From contig CALDGN010000095.1 of assembly GCA_937942965.1 (NCBI GenBank), forward strand, positions 1-6,225: a stretch of DNA of 6,225 bases, in the 5' to 3' direction. Under the pieces are notes generated by a model that ran no database searches, was not told the DNA's origin, and saw only the letters and a list, made by a program, of their open reading frames with translations. The translations under genes and the position numbers were made by a program. Of the stretch, positions 5,674 to 6,225 are shown piece after piece (positions within the stretch are counted from its first letter, which is position 1; each line of letters opens with the position of its first letter). The DNA comes from an uncultured Acidimicrobiales bacterium (lineage in GTDB: Bacteria > Actinomycetota > Acidimicrobiia > Acidimicrobiales > UBA10347).

Positions 5674-6045
5674 ATGGCAATCGAACGCATCAAGACCGGT
5701 GAGCGCGCCAGCGCGATCGTCAAGCACGGCCCGGCGAGTGGCGGGGGAGTCGTCTACCTCTCTGGTCAGGTGGCCGAGGATCCCGACGCCGACGTCCAAG
5801 AGCAGACCCGGTCGGTGCTCAGCCGCATCGATGCGTTGCTGGCCGAGGCCGGAACCGACAACGAGCATCTGCTGTCGGCGACGATCTACCTACGTGACAT
5901 TGCGAACCACTTCGCCCTCATGAACGAGGTCTGGAACGCATGTGTGCCGACCGGCCACGCGCCCGCTCGGGCCTGCGTCGAAGCCCACATGGCTCGCGCC
6001 GCTCTTCTCGTCGAGATCTCGATCGTCGCCGCCATTCCCAACTGA
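5674..6045 (+). CDS. RidA/YjgF/UK114-family enamine/imine deaminase
   Basis: Proteins of this family hydrolyse reactive enamine and imine intermediates, such as those released by PLP-dependent dehydratases or amine-oxidising flavoenzymes, and act as cytosolic trimers. The protein has 123 residues, near the usual 125-130. Visible marks are VVYLSGQVAED (26-36), a helix with VLSRIDALLAEAGTD (48-62), ATIYLRDI (69-76), HAPARACVEAHMA (95-107) and LVEISIVAAI. R99 in APAR is the substrate-carboxylate Arg and E114 in LVEI the acidic residue; their 15-residue spacing equals that of R105 and E120 in E. coli RidA, which favours an active deaminase over an inactive Rid homologue. The exact Rid subfamily is not settled, so no gene symbol is given. 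The next Met after the start is residue 83, so ATG 5674 is secure. It is divergent from the acyl-CoA synthetase and is followed by repeat-rich non-coding DNA. Confidence 0.92.
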   Translation: MAIERIKTGERASAIVKHGPASGGGVVYLSGQVAEDPDADVQEQTRSVLSRIDALLAEAGTDNEHLLSATIYLRDIANHFALMNEVWNACVPTGHAPARACVEAHMARAALLVEISIVAAIPN

Positions 6046-6046
6046 G

Positions 6047-6064
6047 TCGCTCGCTTCGCTCGCT
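6047..6064. repeat. Tandem 9-bp repeat TCGCTCGCT just after ridA
   Basis: TCGCTCGCT occurs twice head to tail, starting one base after the ridA stop codon. It forms the left part of a repeat-dense non-coding stretch (6046-6180). Confidence 0.7.
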
Positions 6065-6067
6065 TAC

Positions 6068-6090
6068 CGAGTTCGACTTCGTCGAACTCG
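6068..6090 (+). terminator. Perfect 10-bp hairpin downstream of ridA, probable terminator
   Basis: CGAGTTCGAC (6068-6077) and GTCGAACTCG (6081-6090) are perfectly complementary around a 3-base loop, TTC. The hairpin lies 22 bases after the ridA stop. No T-run follows, as is common for terminators in GC-rich actinobacteria. The near-palindrome could equally be part of a dispersed intergenic repeat or a protein-binding site. Confidence 0.5.
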
Positions 6091-6095
6091 CGCTG

Positions 6096-6165
6096 CCAGT
6101 TGCACTTCTCCGACACCTGCAACCGTCGAACCAGCTGCGCTTCTCCGACACCTGCAACCGTCGTT
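6096..6165. repeat. Two tandem copies of a 35-bp intergenic repeat
   Basis: Units at 6096-6130 and 6131-6165 match at 31 of 35 positions. Their core of 24 bases (6105-6128 and 6140-6163, beginning CTTCTCCGACACC) is identical. The first unit holds an inverted repeat, GTTGCA (6099-6104) with TGCAAC (6118-6123), around a 13-base loop. In the second unit this stem has one mismatch and one wobble pair. The units abut with no spacer between, so this is not a CRISPR array. It may be one copy of a dispersed intergenic repeat family. Confidence 0.8.
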
Positions 6166-6177
6166 GCTTGGCAGGTG
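6149..6177. repeat. Nested inverted repeats at the end of the second 35-bp unit
   Basis: CACCTGC (6149-6155) pairs with GCAGGTG (6171-6177) across 15 bases. Overlapping it, GCAAC (6154-6158) pairs with GTTGC (6163-6167) around the tetraloop CGTC. The two stems share bases 6154 and 6155, so they are mostly compatible as one longer hairpin with an internal offset. The role is unknown. Confidence 0.5.
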
Positions 6178-6225
6178 CGGCGTCTGATCGCTGTGCCGGT
6201 TGCCGATGCATGGTCGAACGGTGCC

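Noticed and set aside
5606..5680. N-terminal extension of the acyl-CoA synthetase from ATG 5680
   Set aside because: It would overlap the divergent ridA start codon, includes the -10 hexamer at 5611-5616, and adds 25 residues ahead of the family's usual N-terminus.
6096..6165. Repeats as a possible CRISPR array
   Set aside because: Only two units, directly abutting with no spacers, and no cas genes in the window.
5886..6211. Minus-strand open frames across the end of ridA and the repeat block
   Set aside because: They overlap a clear RidA gene, and their products are translations of the repeats (recurrent Gln-Val-Ser-Glu-Lys and Ser-Glu-Arg runs), not a recognisable protein.
1..6225. A novel defence, toxin-antitoxin or mobile system
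   Set aside because: All recognisable genes belong to ordinary metabolic families; there is no nuclease, helicase, reverse transcriptase, integrase or transposase motif, and no phage- or plasmid-like gene. The only open question is the missing C-terminus of the Pro/Ala-rich protein.

Overview
The window is GC-rich bacterial DNA. Its gene content (DUF2277, an F420-type luciferase-like oxidoreductase, fatty acyl-CoA synthetase and RidA families) and its TANNNT hexamers placed right in front of start codons suggest an actinobacterium. An Acidimicrobiia (Ilumatobacter-like) origin is my best guess from the style of the proteins, but this is inference and not proven by any marker. I see seven protein genes, of which one is cut by the left edge, and no RNA gene, insertion sequence or CRISPR array.

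Left part (1-2833, all minus strand). A dioxygenase of the TauD/TfdA family (2833-1931) is followed after one base by a class II aldolase/adducin-like protein (1929-1162). The two look like a co-transcribed, translationally coupled pair. After a 124-base gap with a possible hairpin comes a Pro/Ala/Met-rich protein of unknown function (1037-1) whose C-terminus lies outside the window.

Middle (2834-4033, plus strand). Divergent from the dioxygenase are a small DUF2277 protein (2913-3161) and an F420-dependent-type LLM oxidoreductase (3194-4033).

Right part. An acyl-CoA synthetase (5605-4043, minus) converges on the oxidoreductase with only 9 bases between the stop codons. It diverges from a RidA-family protein (5674-6045, plus) across 68 bases. 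Downstream of ridA, 6046-6225 is non-coding and dense in repeats: a 9-bp tandem repeat, a perfect 10-bp hairpin, a 35-bp imperfect tandem duplication and a further inverted repeat. Nothing was recognised in the last 48 bases.

The enzymes (Fe(II)/2-oxoglutarate dioxygenase, aldolase-like lyase or epimerase, flavin/F420 oxidoreductase, CoA ligase, imine deaminase) would suit breakdown or detoxification of small organic acids, but they are split among several transcription units and no single pathway is demonstrated. The most coherent unannotated signal is regulatory: five of the seven starts carry a TANNNT hexamer beginning 11-13 bases upstream, the arrangement expected of leaderless transcripts. 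I find no convincing evidence of a new defence or mobile system.
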